This document shows, piece after piece, positions 45,370 to 54,460 of a stretch of DNA of 64,000 nt. Made by a program: the position numbers and the translations under genes. The stretch comes from Hyphomicrobiales bacterium (lineage in GTDB: Bacteria > Pseudomonadota > Alphaproteobacteria > Rhizobiales > Xanthobacteraceae), in the NCBI GenBank assembly GCA_017305665.1, contig JAFKKH010000010.1, positions 159,234 to 223,233 of the forward strand, in the 5' to 3' direction. Below the pieces are notes generated by a model. That model made no database searches, was not told where the DNA came from, and worked only from the letters and a program-made list of their open reading frames with translations. Position 1 is the stretch's first letter. Each line of letters starts with the position of its first letter.

Positions 45370-45576
45370 CCATGATGAGGCTTTGCATCAACACCCCCTG
45401 ACATCCCGGATATTCGCCCTTTGGATGAGGCGTTGAAGCTTTCGAGCAAAATACGCTTGAATTCAGTGCGCTGCGATATTCGATGCGTGAACCAATGGTT
45501 CTATTCCGTTTGAGTCGGAAAAATACGTTGAAAGCTGTGCTTCGCCGCAGCGCAGCAGCGCGTCATCAATGACGAA

Positions 45577-45602
45577 CAAGCCCGGCATCAGGGCCGGGCT
45601 TG
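45577..45602 (-). terminator. Terminator after the second degP gene
   Basis: Perfect 10-base arms CAAGCCCGGC / GCCGGGCTTG around a 6-base loop, starting 29 bp past the stop. On the minus strand it is followed by only TTCG, so the T-run is weak. Confidence 0.7.
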
Positions 45603-45631
45603 CCGCATTGTGGAAAATTTTGGCGACGACT

Positions 45632-47164
45632 TTATCCGATCGGAACCGCGACAAAATGCGTCGCATCTGCGGACTTCACGCGCATCAGAACATCGTGCTT
45701 GCCGTCAGCCTTCGCATTCTTCAAGGCGCTGCGGATATCCCGCACGCTCGAGACCGATTTGCCGCCCACGTCAAGAATGACGTCGCCTGACCGGAAGCCG
45801 TGTTCCGCCGCAGGACCATCGGGGTCGACACTTGTGACCACGACGCCCTTGGTGCCGGCTCCTGCGACATCGTCTGCTGGCGCAAGCGTGAGGCCGAGAT
45901 GCGGGATTCCACGCGCGGACTCGGTAGGCTCCCGATCCGCTTTGGCCTGTCGCTGGTTAGGCAGTGTGCCGAGCTCGACGGTTACGGTCTTCGCTTCACC
46001 CTTGTGCAGAATGTCGAGTTTGGCCGAAGTACCCGGAGCCATCGCCGCGATCCGACGAGCCAGATCGCGAGAGTCCTTGACCGGCGTGCCGTTCACCGCG
46101 GTGATGACGTCTCCGGCGGTGATGCCGGCCTTGTCCGCCGGACTTCCATTCTGCGGCTCGTCAACCATCGCACCCTTCGCCTGCTTCATGCCGAGGCTGT
46201 CTGCGATACCTTTGGTGACGGGCTGGACCTGAACGCCGAGCCAGCCGCGTGTTACCGAGCCCTTATCCTTGAGCTGGGCGATGACAAGCTTGGCGGTCTG
46301 CGCGGGGATATCGAAGCCGATGCCGATCGAACCGCCTGACGGCGAATAGATCGCCGTGTTGATCCCGATCACGTTGCCATTCATGTCGAAGGCCGGCCCG
46401 CCGGAATTGCCCTTGTTGATGGGAGCGTCGATCTGGATGTAGTCGTCATACGGCCCGGCGCCGATATCGCGGCCGCTAGCCGATACGATTCCGGCGGTGA
46501 CGGTCCCGCCAAGGCCGTACGGATTGCCGACAGCGACGACCCAGTCGCCGACGCGCGGTGCGCGATCTTCAAAATTCACATAGGCGAAGTCGCTTTTGCC
46601 GTCGACCTTGATCAGCGCCAAGTCGGTCTTGGCGTCGGTCCCGATCACTTTCGCGGTGTATTTCGTCCCGTCATCGGTCGTAACCTGGACGGATTTCGCA
46701 TGATCGACCACGTGATTGTTCGTGACGGCATAACCGTCCGGCGAAATGAAGAATCCCGAGCCGAGCCCGGTGATGATCTGATGGCCTTGATGCATGCCGC
46801 GCGGCATCTCCCCGAACTGCTTGAAGAATTTTTCGAACGGCGTGCCTTCCAGGCCGGGAGGCAGCATATTGTCGCTATTTTTCATGTCGCCGGATGAATC
46901 GGCGCTTTCGTCGACCCTGACGCGGACCGAAATGACGGCGGGCTTCACCTTTGCCACCAGGTCGGCGAACCCTTGTGGGCCGTGCTGGGTGGTTTCGGCG
47001 GCATGCGCGCTGGTTGTCCAGCCCTCGGGCGCGAGCCGGGTATATCCGGCGCTGCCGGCCAGGGCGACGGCAATACCCACGGCTGCCACCGAGGCGAGAA
47101 GCGTCAGGCGGCGTGCGGGCAGGACCGACCGGGAATGGGGTCGTTCGTTGCGTTCGTCAGTCAT
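45632..47164 (-). CDS. DegP/HtrA-type periplasmic serine protease, second copy
   Basis: Protease/chaperone of 510 residues starting at MTDERNERPH (ATG at 47164). A basic N-terminus and a hydrophobic segment at about 20-40 precede the trypsin-like domain with triad H151 (NNHVV), D181 (TDLALI) and S254 (GNSGG), then two PDZ domains. It closely resembles the copy at 2560-4125, including the start MTD and the sequences around the active site, so it is a paralogue. It stands alone between the importer operon and the glucan operon, without a two-component system. A 102-bp gap upstream (47165-47266) must carry its promoter. Confidence 0.95.
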   Translation of the reverse strand: MTDERNERPHSRSVLPARRLTLLASVAAVGIAVALAGSAGYTRLAPEGWTTSAHAAETTQHGPQGFADLVAKVKPAVISVRVRVDESADSSGDMKNSDNMLPPGLEGTPFEKFFKQFGEMPRGMHQGHQIITGLGSGFFISPDGYAVTNNHVVDHAKSVQVTTDDGTKYTAKVIGTDAKTDLALIKVDGKSDFAYVNFEDRAPRVGDWVVAVGNPYGLGGTVTAGIVSASGRDIGAGPYDDYIQIDAPINKGNSGGPAFDMNGNVIGINTAIYSPSGGSIGIGFDIPAQTAKLVIAQLKDKGSVTRGWLGVQVQPVTKGIADSLGMKQAKGAMVDEPQNGSPADKAGITAGDVITAVNGTPVKDSRDLARRIAAMAPGTSAKLDILHKGEAKTVTVELGTLPNQRQAKADREPTESARGIPHLGLTLAPADDVAGAGTKGVVVTSVDPDGPAAEHGFRSGDVILDVGGKSVSSVRDIRSALKNAKADGKHDVLMRVKSADATHFVAVPIG

Positions 47165-47266
47165 GATGAAAATCTCCAGAGATTCGGATCCGAGCCCCAA
47201 TGGAGATTTAGAAGATCAAGATTACCACGTCCTGTCGGGCATATTAATTCGCCGCAAGGATACGCG

Positions 47267-49762
47267 TTACGTTATAGGTACGTTCCAGATATCCTCGGCA
47301 TATTCACGGATGGTGCGGTCGGAGGAAAACCACGCCATCCGGGCGACGTTGAGGATGCTGGAGCGGATCCAGTCTGGGGTCGGCCAGGTCGCATCGACGG
47401 CGCGCTGAGTGCGGTAGTAATCGTCGAAATCTGCCGAAACCAGATAGTGGTCGAGAAAACGCAGCGCATGGGCGATCGGTGTAAACCGGGACACATCATC
47501 CGGCGAAAATGCGCCGCGTTCGATGGCGTCGATGGCACCGGCAAGAGCTGGAGATGACGAGATGATATCGGTGGCATCGAGCCCCATGGCCCGGCGCCGA
47601 ACCACCTCGTCAGCCTTCATGCCAAAAATGAAGATGTTGTCATCGCCGACGTGTTCGAGAATCTCGATGTTGGCGCCATCGAGCGTTCCGATGGTGATCG
47701 CGCCGTTGAGCGCAAGCTTCATGTTTCCGGTCCCGGAGGCTTCCATGCCGGCCGTGGAGATCTGCTCGGACAGATCGCTCGCGGGGACAATGATCTCAGC
47801 CGTGCTGACATTGTAGTTCGGGATGAAAACGACCTTCAGAAGTCCCTTGATCGATGGGTCGTTGTTGATGACATTGCCGATGTCGTTGATGAGCTTGATG
47901 ATCAGCTTGGCCTGATGGTAACTCGCAGCGGCTTTTCCGGCGAAAATCTTGACACGCGGCGTCCAGTTGCCGTCGGGATTTGCCTGGATCGCGTGGTAGA
48001 GTGCAATCGTTTCGACCGCGTTAAGAAGCTGCCGCTTGTATTCGTGAATGCGTTTGATCTGGACGTCGAACAGCGCCGAGGGGTCGACGACGACGCCGAG
48101 TCGTCTGGCAATGGTCTGGGCCAGCGCGATCTTGTTGGTCCGCTTGACCGCCTGGAAACGTTTCTGGAATGCACGGTCGTCGGACAGACGCTCCAGCATC
48201 CGCAGCCGCTCGGGCTCATCGAGCACGGCCGTGCCGCAGGCATCCTGCAGCAGGGATGTAAGGCCGGGATTGCATTGGTGCAGCCAGCGGCGGAACGTGA
48301 TGCCGTTGGTCTTGTTGGTGATGCGACCGGGATAAAGGCTGTTCAGGTCGGCGAACACGGTTTCCCGCATCAATTCGCTGTGCATGGCCGACACGCCGTT
48401 GATGCGATGGGAGCCGACGAAGGCGAGGTGCCCCATGCGGACGCGGCGGCCGCCGGTTTCGTCGATCAACGAAACCGCTGCGCGGTAGCGCGTGTCTCCT
48501 TGCGCATGCCGTTCCGCTTCGGCGAGATGCTCGACATTGATGCGATAGATGATGTCGAGATGACGTGGAAGCATGCGCTCGAACAGGTCGACCTGCCAGG
48601 TTTCCAGTGCCTCCGGCAGCAGCGTGTGGTTGGTGTAGGAGATCGTTTTGGTGGTGATCTCCCAAGCCTCGTCCCAGCCGATATGATGCTTGTCGACCAG
48701 TAGCCGCATCAATTCGGGAACGGCGAGGCTGGGATGGGTGTCGTTGAGCTGAATTGCCGCGAGCGAGGGCAATGATTGGATATCGCCGCCCATGCGCAAA
48801 TGGCAGGCGATGATGTCCTGCAATGAGGCCGAGACGAAGAAATACTCCTGACGCAGACGCAGTTCACGGCCGGCCGGTGTTTCGTCGCTGGGATACAGGA
48901 ATTTTGAGATCGCCTGCGCTCGCGCCATCTCCGACATCGCGCCGAGGTGATCGCCGCTGTTGAAGGCATCGAGCCGCATTGGGTCGACCGCGCGCGCCGA
49001 CCATAGCCGCAGTGCGTTGACGTGATGACCGCGCCAGCCGACGATCGGCGTGTCGTAGGCCACAGCCTGGATGGTCTCGCCCGGAATCCAGTTTACTTCG
49101 GATGTTCCGTCGCTTCGTTCAGTACGCTCGAGCCGTCCGCCGTAGTGGATGTCGAACACCACGTCGCTGCGCTCGAATTCCCAAGGGTTTCCGGAAAGCA
49201 GCCACTGTTCGGGAAATTCCTCCTGCCAGCCGTCGGATACGATCTGGCGGAATAACCCGTGTTCGTAACGGATGCCGTAGCCCTGCGCCGGAATTGCGAG
49301 GGTCGCCATGCTCTCCATGAAACACGCGGCAAGGCGTCCCAATCCGCCATTGCCGAGCGCCGCATCCGGCTCGATCTCGCGCAGTTCCCCGAAATCGATG
49401 CCGAGGTCCTCGAGCGCCGTGCGGAACGGCTCCATCAGGGACATGTTGGTCAGAGCATCAGTCAGCAGGCGCCCGATCAGAAATTCGAGCGACAGATAAT
49501 AGACGTGCTTGTCCCCGTGATTGTGAGCTACGCGATCGGATTGAAGCCACTGGTGAACAATGCGGTCGCGCAGCGTCAGCGCCGCCGCGATGTACCAGTC
49601 GTGGAGGCTGGCACGATCGACGTCCTTTCCAGCCACCAGGACGATCTTGGACAGCATCGTACTTTTGATATCCGCCACAATATCGCTGTCCTTCGGCACC
49701 GACCGGGTCGGCGCATCGTATTCGAGGATGCGATATCGCTTGGGAAAGAGTTCAAAGACCAT
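47267..49762 (-). CDS. glgP: Glycogen / alpha-glucan phosphorylase
   Basis: Pyridoxal-phosphate enzyme of 831 residues that releases glucose 1-phosphate from glucan ends. The start MVFELFPKRY (ATG at 49762) gives the family length; the frame is open further but without homology. The PLP lysine lies in EASGTGNMKLALNGA, and EDLGIDFGELREIEPDAALG and NGGLGRLAACFMES are diagnostic. Last gene of the seven-gene glucan/trehalose operon, 64 bp after treY. Confidence 0.95.
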   Translation of the reverse strand: MVFELFPKRYRILEYDAPTRSVPKDSDIVADIKSTMLSKIVLVAGKDVDRASLHDWYIAAALTLRDRIVHQWLQSDRVAHNHGDKHVYYLSLEFLIGRLLTDALTNMSLMEPFRTALEDLGIDFGELREIEPDAALGNGGLGRLAACFMESMATLAIPAQGYGIRYEHGLFRQIVSDGWQEEFPEQWLLSGNPWEFERSDVVFDIHYGGRLERTERSDGTSEVNWIPGETIQAVAYDTPIVGWRGHHVNALRLWSARAVDPMRLDAFNSGDHLGAMSEMARAQAISKFLYPSDETPAGRELRLRQEYFFVSASLQDIIACHLRMGGDIQSLPSLAAIQLNDTHPSLAVPELMRLLVDKHHIGWDEAWEITTKTISYTNHTLLPEALETWQVDLFERMLPRHLDIIYRINVEHLAEAERHAQGDTRYRAAVSLIDETGGRRVRMGHLAFVGSHRINGVSAMHSELMRETVFADLNSLYPGRITNKTNGITFRRWLHQCNPGLTSLLQDACGTAVLDEPERLRMLERLSDDRAFQKRFQAVKRTNKIALAQTIARRLGVVVDPSALFDVQIKRIHEYKRQLLNAVETIALYHAIQANPDGNWTPRVKIFAGKAAASYHQAKLIIKLINDIGNVINNDPSIKGLLKVVFIPNYNVSTAEIIVPASDLSEQISTAGMEASGTGNMKLALNGAITIGTLDGANIEILEHVGDDNIFIFGMKADEVVRRRAMGLDATDIISSSPALAGAIDAIERGAFSPDDVSRFTPIAHALRFLDHYLVSADFDDYYRTQRAVDATWPTPDWIRSSILNVARMAWFSSDRTIREYAEDIWNVPIT

Positions 49763-49826
49763 ACTGAATCCCTGCCATCGTCGTTTCCGACTCGCGAACT
49801 GCCGGAGTTTAGAATCTTGAGGTCCC

Positions 49827-52697
49827 TTATGCAGTCTTTGAGCGGTTAGCAGTTTTGCCAACATGGTGCTTGACCGCCGATTGCTCCACAGGTTCCTTCG
49901 ATGGAACTTTGGTTCCGCGATTGAATGAACGGAAATATCGCGACGATTTTTTGGCATGTGCAGGCAGCACAATGGCCGGAACGTGGGTGAGAACCTCGCT
50001 TAGCCTGAGCTTATTGGCCGGGCCGGGATGATCGAGCGAAAGTCCCGCGATGTCGATCGTCGCATCGAGCCGTTCGTAGGCGGGCCAAATCGTTCCACTG
50101 TCTGTTAGCGGCGCGAAGTGGCGCAGCGTGGCCACGATCACCGCGTCATTCTGATGAATGCGGGCGAAGGCGATCACATGATTTCTGTCCGCACCCTCGA
50201 CGGCGAGAGGGTGATAGCTCCCCTCGGTAAAAAGCACCAAATGGCGGCGCCGAAGCTCCAGAAGTTGTCGCATCCAGACGAGTTTGAGGAGGCCGTCACT
50301 CCAGGTATTGGCTAAATCCGCCATATCGCTGATTTCGCCGTCGAGAATTGCTTCACGTCGCGAAAAATCAACCGGGCGCCGGTTATCGGGATCGACCAGC
50401 GAAAAATCCCAGAGTTCCGTTCCCTGATAAAAATCCGGGACACCGGGGATCGTTGCTTTCAGCGTGATCTGGCTGAGGGAGTTCAGGGCACCGATCAGCG
50501 ACGTGCGTCGTGCGAAGGTGCTCAGGGATTGTAGAAAGTCTCCTGATCGGCGACTGTCCAGAATCCCGGTCAGAAATTCTCGAACGCCAGCTTCGTAGTT
50601 CGTATCTGGATTGAGCCAGCTCGTCTGCAGTTTGGCTTCCCGGCAGGCCTTTTCGACGTAGCCTTGCATGCGCGCGACAAACTCTGGCGTGATACCGTCG
50701 AGAGGCAATGCGCCGATCAATGCCTGATACAGCATGTATTCATCCGCCACGGATGGGCTGCGTACACCATTGCGCGTGGAAATGATCCCCGCGTTCATGG
50801 TCTTCCAGCGCGCGACCATGCTTGTCCATTCGCCAGGAAGTTCGGTCAGTGCAAGGATGCGGGCGCGGGCATCTTCACCGCGCTTGGTGTCGTGGGTCGC
50901 CGTGGCGGTCAGCCCATGCGGCCAGCGATGCGCTTGCTCGCTCATGAATCGGTGGAATGTTTCAACGTCGATAGCTGGCGCGGCCGGATCACCCCCGACC
51001 TCATTGAAGGCCAACAAGCGGTGATAGCGATAGAAGGCGGTGTCCTCGAGCGACTTCGCCATGGTCGGACCGGTGAATTGCTGGACCTTGAATGCAAACC
51101 GGCGCACGCGCGGCCGGCTGTGCGCGGGTCGGCCCGGCGCCAGCAAGTCGAGTGTCAACGCATCCTGCAGGAAATCGAAGATGCCATCGTCGGCCGCGAA
51201 CCAGTCCTCCCGCGCCTTCGCGATCGTCTCTGCGATGAGCTGTCGGTCGCCTTCAGCCGGCCCGGCCGGTGTGATGTAGGTGCGGTAGACCGGAAAATGC
51301 AGAACGAACAGTTCAAGTGCCTGACGGAGACTATCCTCGGAATAGTCGCGGGTAGAGTAGTGGCCGGCAGCGATGCGAGCGAGTAGCCGCGTCAGCACCG
51401 TGAACTCGCTCACGAGTAAGGTCGCCAGTACGCGCTGCTTGGCGGCCCGCAGGACAGGATCGAAGGAGGGAGATGCATTGCTGATCTGACGCCAGATCTC
51501 GTCAAGAGCGTCGAGACCGGTTCGGTCGGCAAGAACATGGGTAATGGCATTCAACCATTCATATCCAGTCGTCCCATCGATGCCGACAAATTTCGGGAGC
51601 GCTTCGTGTTCTCCAAGGATCTTCTCGATCAAAAGATAGAACGGACGGCGATGAGAGCCTTGCGCGTCGTGGATCAACCGCCGGAGCCGCTGGCAATATT
51701 GCGCGGGATCCCGCAATCCATCGATGTGGTCGAGCCGCAAGCCCTGGATTTTGTCCTCGGCGATGAGTCTGCGTACGAGGCCATGGATACGCTCGAACGT
51801 GTCGCGATCTTCGACACGAAGTCCCGCCAGCTCGTTGACATCGAAGAAGCGGCGATAGTTGATCTCGCTGGCCGCCAGCTTCCAATGTGCTAACCTGTAA
51901 TGCTGCCGCTCGAGCAGATGATGCAGCGTCTGTGTCTGCGCGGGCCTGTCAGGGCCGGCTCGGTAGGCATCGAGACCATGGTCGATCGCTGCCGTGCCGC
52001 CGTCTATGGCCGCAATCTCCCGCTTGAGTTCAGAAGCGCGGTCGCGCTTGGGATTGTCCAGACCTGCATAACGATCCGCGATCGCCAGCAGGGCCTTTGT
52101 GGTGTTCGGGCGATCTTCCGGAGCCTGTGCTGCAACCGAACGCAGGATCTCGCTGTACCGTTCCGGCGCGATCGGCAGGCGATGCTGAAAATACCAAGCG
52201 GAGAAGCTTCCGCTGGACGGATCGAATTTCAGTTCGATGTCGCCTTGCGTCAACGACTGTCCGTAGGACGAACCCAGGATAGGAAGCAGCACGCCCGGCT
52301 TTTTGCGGAACGGCAGCATGTCCCAATCGATGTCGAAGGATTCCGCGAATGGCGAGCGCTGTCCCCATTCCAGAACATCGAGCCACCAGCGATTGTCAGC
52401 GTAATGCACGCCCATATGGTTCGGAACGAAATCCAGGATCAGGCCAAAACCGTGAGATTTCAGCGTGGCACTCAGCCGGTTGAAACCATCCTCGCCGCCA
52501 AGTTCGGGATTGATCGCATTGTGGTCGACGATGTCGTAGCCGTGGGTGCTGCCCCGGCGTGCCTTCATGAAAGGCGACGTGTAGAGGTGCGTGATACCGA
52601 GTTTTTTGAGATACGGCACAATAGCCGCGGCGTCATCGAACGTGAAACGCGGCGTGAGTTGTACGCGGTAGGTCGCGCCGGGAATTCCTGTCTTCAT
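49827..52697 (-). CDS. treY: Maltooligosyltrehalose synthase
   Basis: GH13 enzyme of 956 residues that converts the reducing end of a maltodextrin to a trehalosyl end. The start MKTGIPGATYRVQ (ATG at 52697) is the usual TreY N-terminus. The nucleophile lies in GLRLDHIDGLRDP, the acid in LIEKILGEHEALP and the third carboxylate in TATHDTKRGEDARAR. A basic C-terminal tail of about 25 residues follows the last homologous part. Its ATG shares one base with the treZ stop (TGATG). Confidence 0.95.
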   Translation of the reverse strand: MKTGIPGATYRVQLTPRFTFDDAAAIVPYLKKLGITHLYTSPFMKARRGSTHGYDIVDHNAINPELGGEDGFNRLSATLKSHGFGLILDFVPNHMGVHYADNRWWLDVLEWGQRSPFAESFDIDWDMLPFRKKPGVLLPILGSSYGQSLTQGDIELKFDPSSGSFSAWYFQHRLPIAPERYSEILRSVAAQAPEDRPNTTKALLAIADRYAGLDNPKRDRASELKREIAAIDGGTAAIDHGLDAYRAGPDRPAQTQTLHHLLERQHYRLAHWKLAASEINYRRFFDVNELAGLRVEDRDTFERIHGLVRRLIAEDKIQGLRLDHIDGLRDPAQYCQRLRRLIHDAQGSHRRPFYLLIEKILGEHEALPKFVGIDGTTGYEWLNAITHVLADRTGLDALDEIWRQISNASPSFDPVLRAAKQRVLATLLVSEFTVLTRLLARIAAGHYSTRDYSEDSLRQALELFVLHFPVYRTYITPAGPAEGDRQLIAETIAKAREDWFAADDGIFDFLQDALTLDLLAPGRPAHSRPRVRRFAFKVQQFTGPTMAKSLEDTAFYRYHRLLAFNEVGGDPAAPAIDVETFHRFMSEQAHRWPHGLTATATHDTKRGEDARARILALTELPGEWTSMVARWKTMNAGIISTRNGVRSPSVADEYMLYQALIGALPLDGITPEFVARMQGYVEKACREAKLQTSWLNPDTNYEAGVREFLTGILDSRRSGDFLQSLSTFARRTSLIGALNSLSQITLKATIPGVPDFYQGTELWDFSLVDPDNRRPVDFSRREAILDGEISDMADLANTWSDGLLKLVWMRQLLELRRRHLVLFTEGSYHPLAVEGADRNHVIAFARIHQNDAVIVATLRHFAPLTDSGTIWPAYERLDATIDIAGLSLDHPGPANKLRLSEVLTHVPAIVLPAHAKKSSRYFRSFNRGTKVPSKEPVEQSAVKHHVGKTANRSKTA

Positions 52698-54460
52698 CAG
52701 GCGGCTCCGATCGACCAGAATACCGACCACGCCGGCATGCGCGTCGGCGGCAGACCGCCCCAGATCGGGCGGCCAGGCATGGCGGGGGCGTCATTGGAGA
52801 CGGCCTGATCCGAGATGTTGGCGCGCAGGTGCAACGGAGTGCCGTCGCCGAGCGTCCAGCGGGTAATCAGCAGGCGGTCGTCTTGCCGGAGATCGGCTGT
52901 GGCGAAAGCTGAGCCGGCAAGATGCGGCATGAGTTCGGTGCTGCGGATGCGCAGCAGATTCCTGATGAACGCAAGACGCGGTGGATTCCGATTTTTATCG
53001 GGCCATGCCAGAACGGCGGATTTGAATGTCGACAGCGCGAGGGGATCGGGAACGTCGTCGCCGAACGTCTCATAGGCACCGGCAAACTCGCGCCGCCGCC
53101 CGGCCCGCACCGCATCAGCGAGGTCGCCTTTGAAGTCGCAGAAGAACGGGAAGGGTGTGGTTGCGCCCCATTCCTCGCCCATGAACATCAGGGGCGGCAT
53201 GGGAGCGAGTAGTGTGATCGCCAGAGCTGCTTCGATGGCGCGCGCGTCGGCGGTCCACTCGAGGCGATCGCCGAGCGCGCGATTGCCGATCTGGTCGTGA
53301 TTCTGGAGGAAGTTCACGAAGGCCGCTGGCGGAAGCGAGCCGACCGATTCGCCACGCGCTTGTCCTCCGCGATGAGCAGAAGGTTCACCCTGATAGGCGA
53401 ACCCCGCGCGCAGCGTTCGCGCCAGCAGGCGCCGTGGATGTCGCGCATAGTCGCGGTAGTAGCCCTGCGTTTCCTGGGTAAGGATCACGTGCCAGACGTG
53501 GTGATAGTCGTCATTCCACTGCGCGCGATATCGTCCAGCGGGGATCGCGGAGGTTGGGTCGAGCAGGTGGGCGCGGTTGTCGTCATTCTCCAGCACGAGA
53601 TGGATGTGCCGCCCGGTTTGCTGCGCCAGGATGCCGACGGCACGGCTGATATCGGTCAGGATCGATGGCTCGCCCGGCTGGACGATGGCGTGCACGGCAT
53701 CGAGACGCAGCCCGTCGAACCGGTAGTTGTCGAGCCAGTGCAGCGCGTTGTCGATCGTGAAGGCGCGAACCTCGGGAACGCGGTAATCGATCGCCGCCCC
53801 CCAAGGAGTCTGGACGTCGCAGAAGAACTGCGGTGCATAATGTCCGAGGTAGTTACCTTCCGGTCCGAAGTGATTGTAGACGACATCGAGAAAGACCATC
53901 AGCCCGCGCAGATGGGCCTGATCGATCAGCTCCTTGAGATCGTCCGGCGTGCCATAGACATGATCAGGCGCATACCACAGCACACCGTCATAACCCCAGT
54001 TTCGCGTGCCGGCGAAGTCGCCGAGCGGCATGAGTTCGAGCGCGGTGATTCCAGTTGAAACCAGATGATCGAGCTTGTCGATGATGGCCCGATAGGTACC
54101 TTCCGGCGTGAATGTGCCGACGTGGCATTCGAGGATGATCGCGTCATGCCAGGGGCGTCCGCGCCAGCCGGTCGCCTTCCATTGGAATCGGTCGTGATCG
54201 ACGAGCTCGCTTGGGCCTGAAACATCCGCGGGCTGAAATGCCGAAGCGGGGTCCGGTACGTCCAGCTCGTCATCAATCCGGAAGTGATAGAGCATCCCGG
54301 CATGTGCCGATGCGACTTCGGCGGTGAACCAGCCGTTGTCGTCCTTCGCCATTTTGTGCGTGCGGTCGCTGATGACGGCCACTTCGCGGGCCGCAGGTGC
54401 CCAGAGCCGGAATATCGCGCTTTCCGGTGTAAGAATGGGGCCAAAGCGCCCCTCGTTCAT
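52697..54460 (-). CDS. treZ: Maltooligosyltrehalose trehalohydrolase
   Basis: GH13 enzyme of 587 residues that hydrolyses the trehalosyl end made by TreY and so frees trehalose. It has an N-terminal CBM48-like domain at about 8-95, then the catalytic barrel with the nucleophile in FDGLRLDAVHAI, the acid in HLVLENDDNRA and the third carboxylate in FLQNHDQIGN. The start overlaps the glgX stop by ATGA. Confidence 0.95.
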   Translation of the reverse strand: MNEGRFGPILTPESAIFRLWAPAAREVAVISDRTHKMAKDDNGWFTAEVASAHAGMLYHFRIDDELDVPDPASAFQPADVSGPSELVDHDRFQWKATGWRGRPWHDAIILECHVGTFTPEGTYRAIIDKLDHLVSTGITALELMPLGDFAGTRNWGYDGVLWYAPDHVYGTPDDLKELIDQAHLRGLMVFLDVVYNHFGPEGNYLGHYAPQFFCDVQTPWGAAIDYRVPEVRAFTIDNALHWLDNYRFDGLRLDAVHAIVQPGEPSILTDISRAVGILAQQTGRHIHLVLENDDNRAHLLDPTSAIPAGRYRAQWNDDYHHVWHVILTQETQGYYRDYARHPRRLLARTLRAGFAYQGEPSAHRGGQARGESVGSLPPAAFVNFLQNHDQIGNRALGDRLEWTADARAIEAALAITLLAPMPPLMFMGEEWGATTPFPFFCDFKGDLADAVRAGRRREFAGAYETFGDDVPDPLALSTFKSAVLAWPDKNRNPPRLAFIRNLLRIRSTELMPHLAGSAFATADLRQDDRLLITRWTLGDGTPLHLRANISDQAVSNDAPAMPGRPIWGGLPPTRMPAWSVFWSIGAA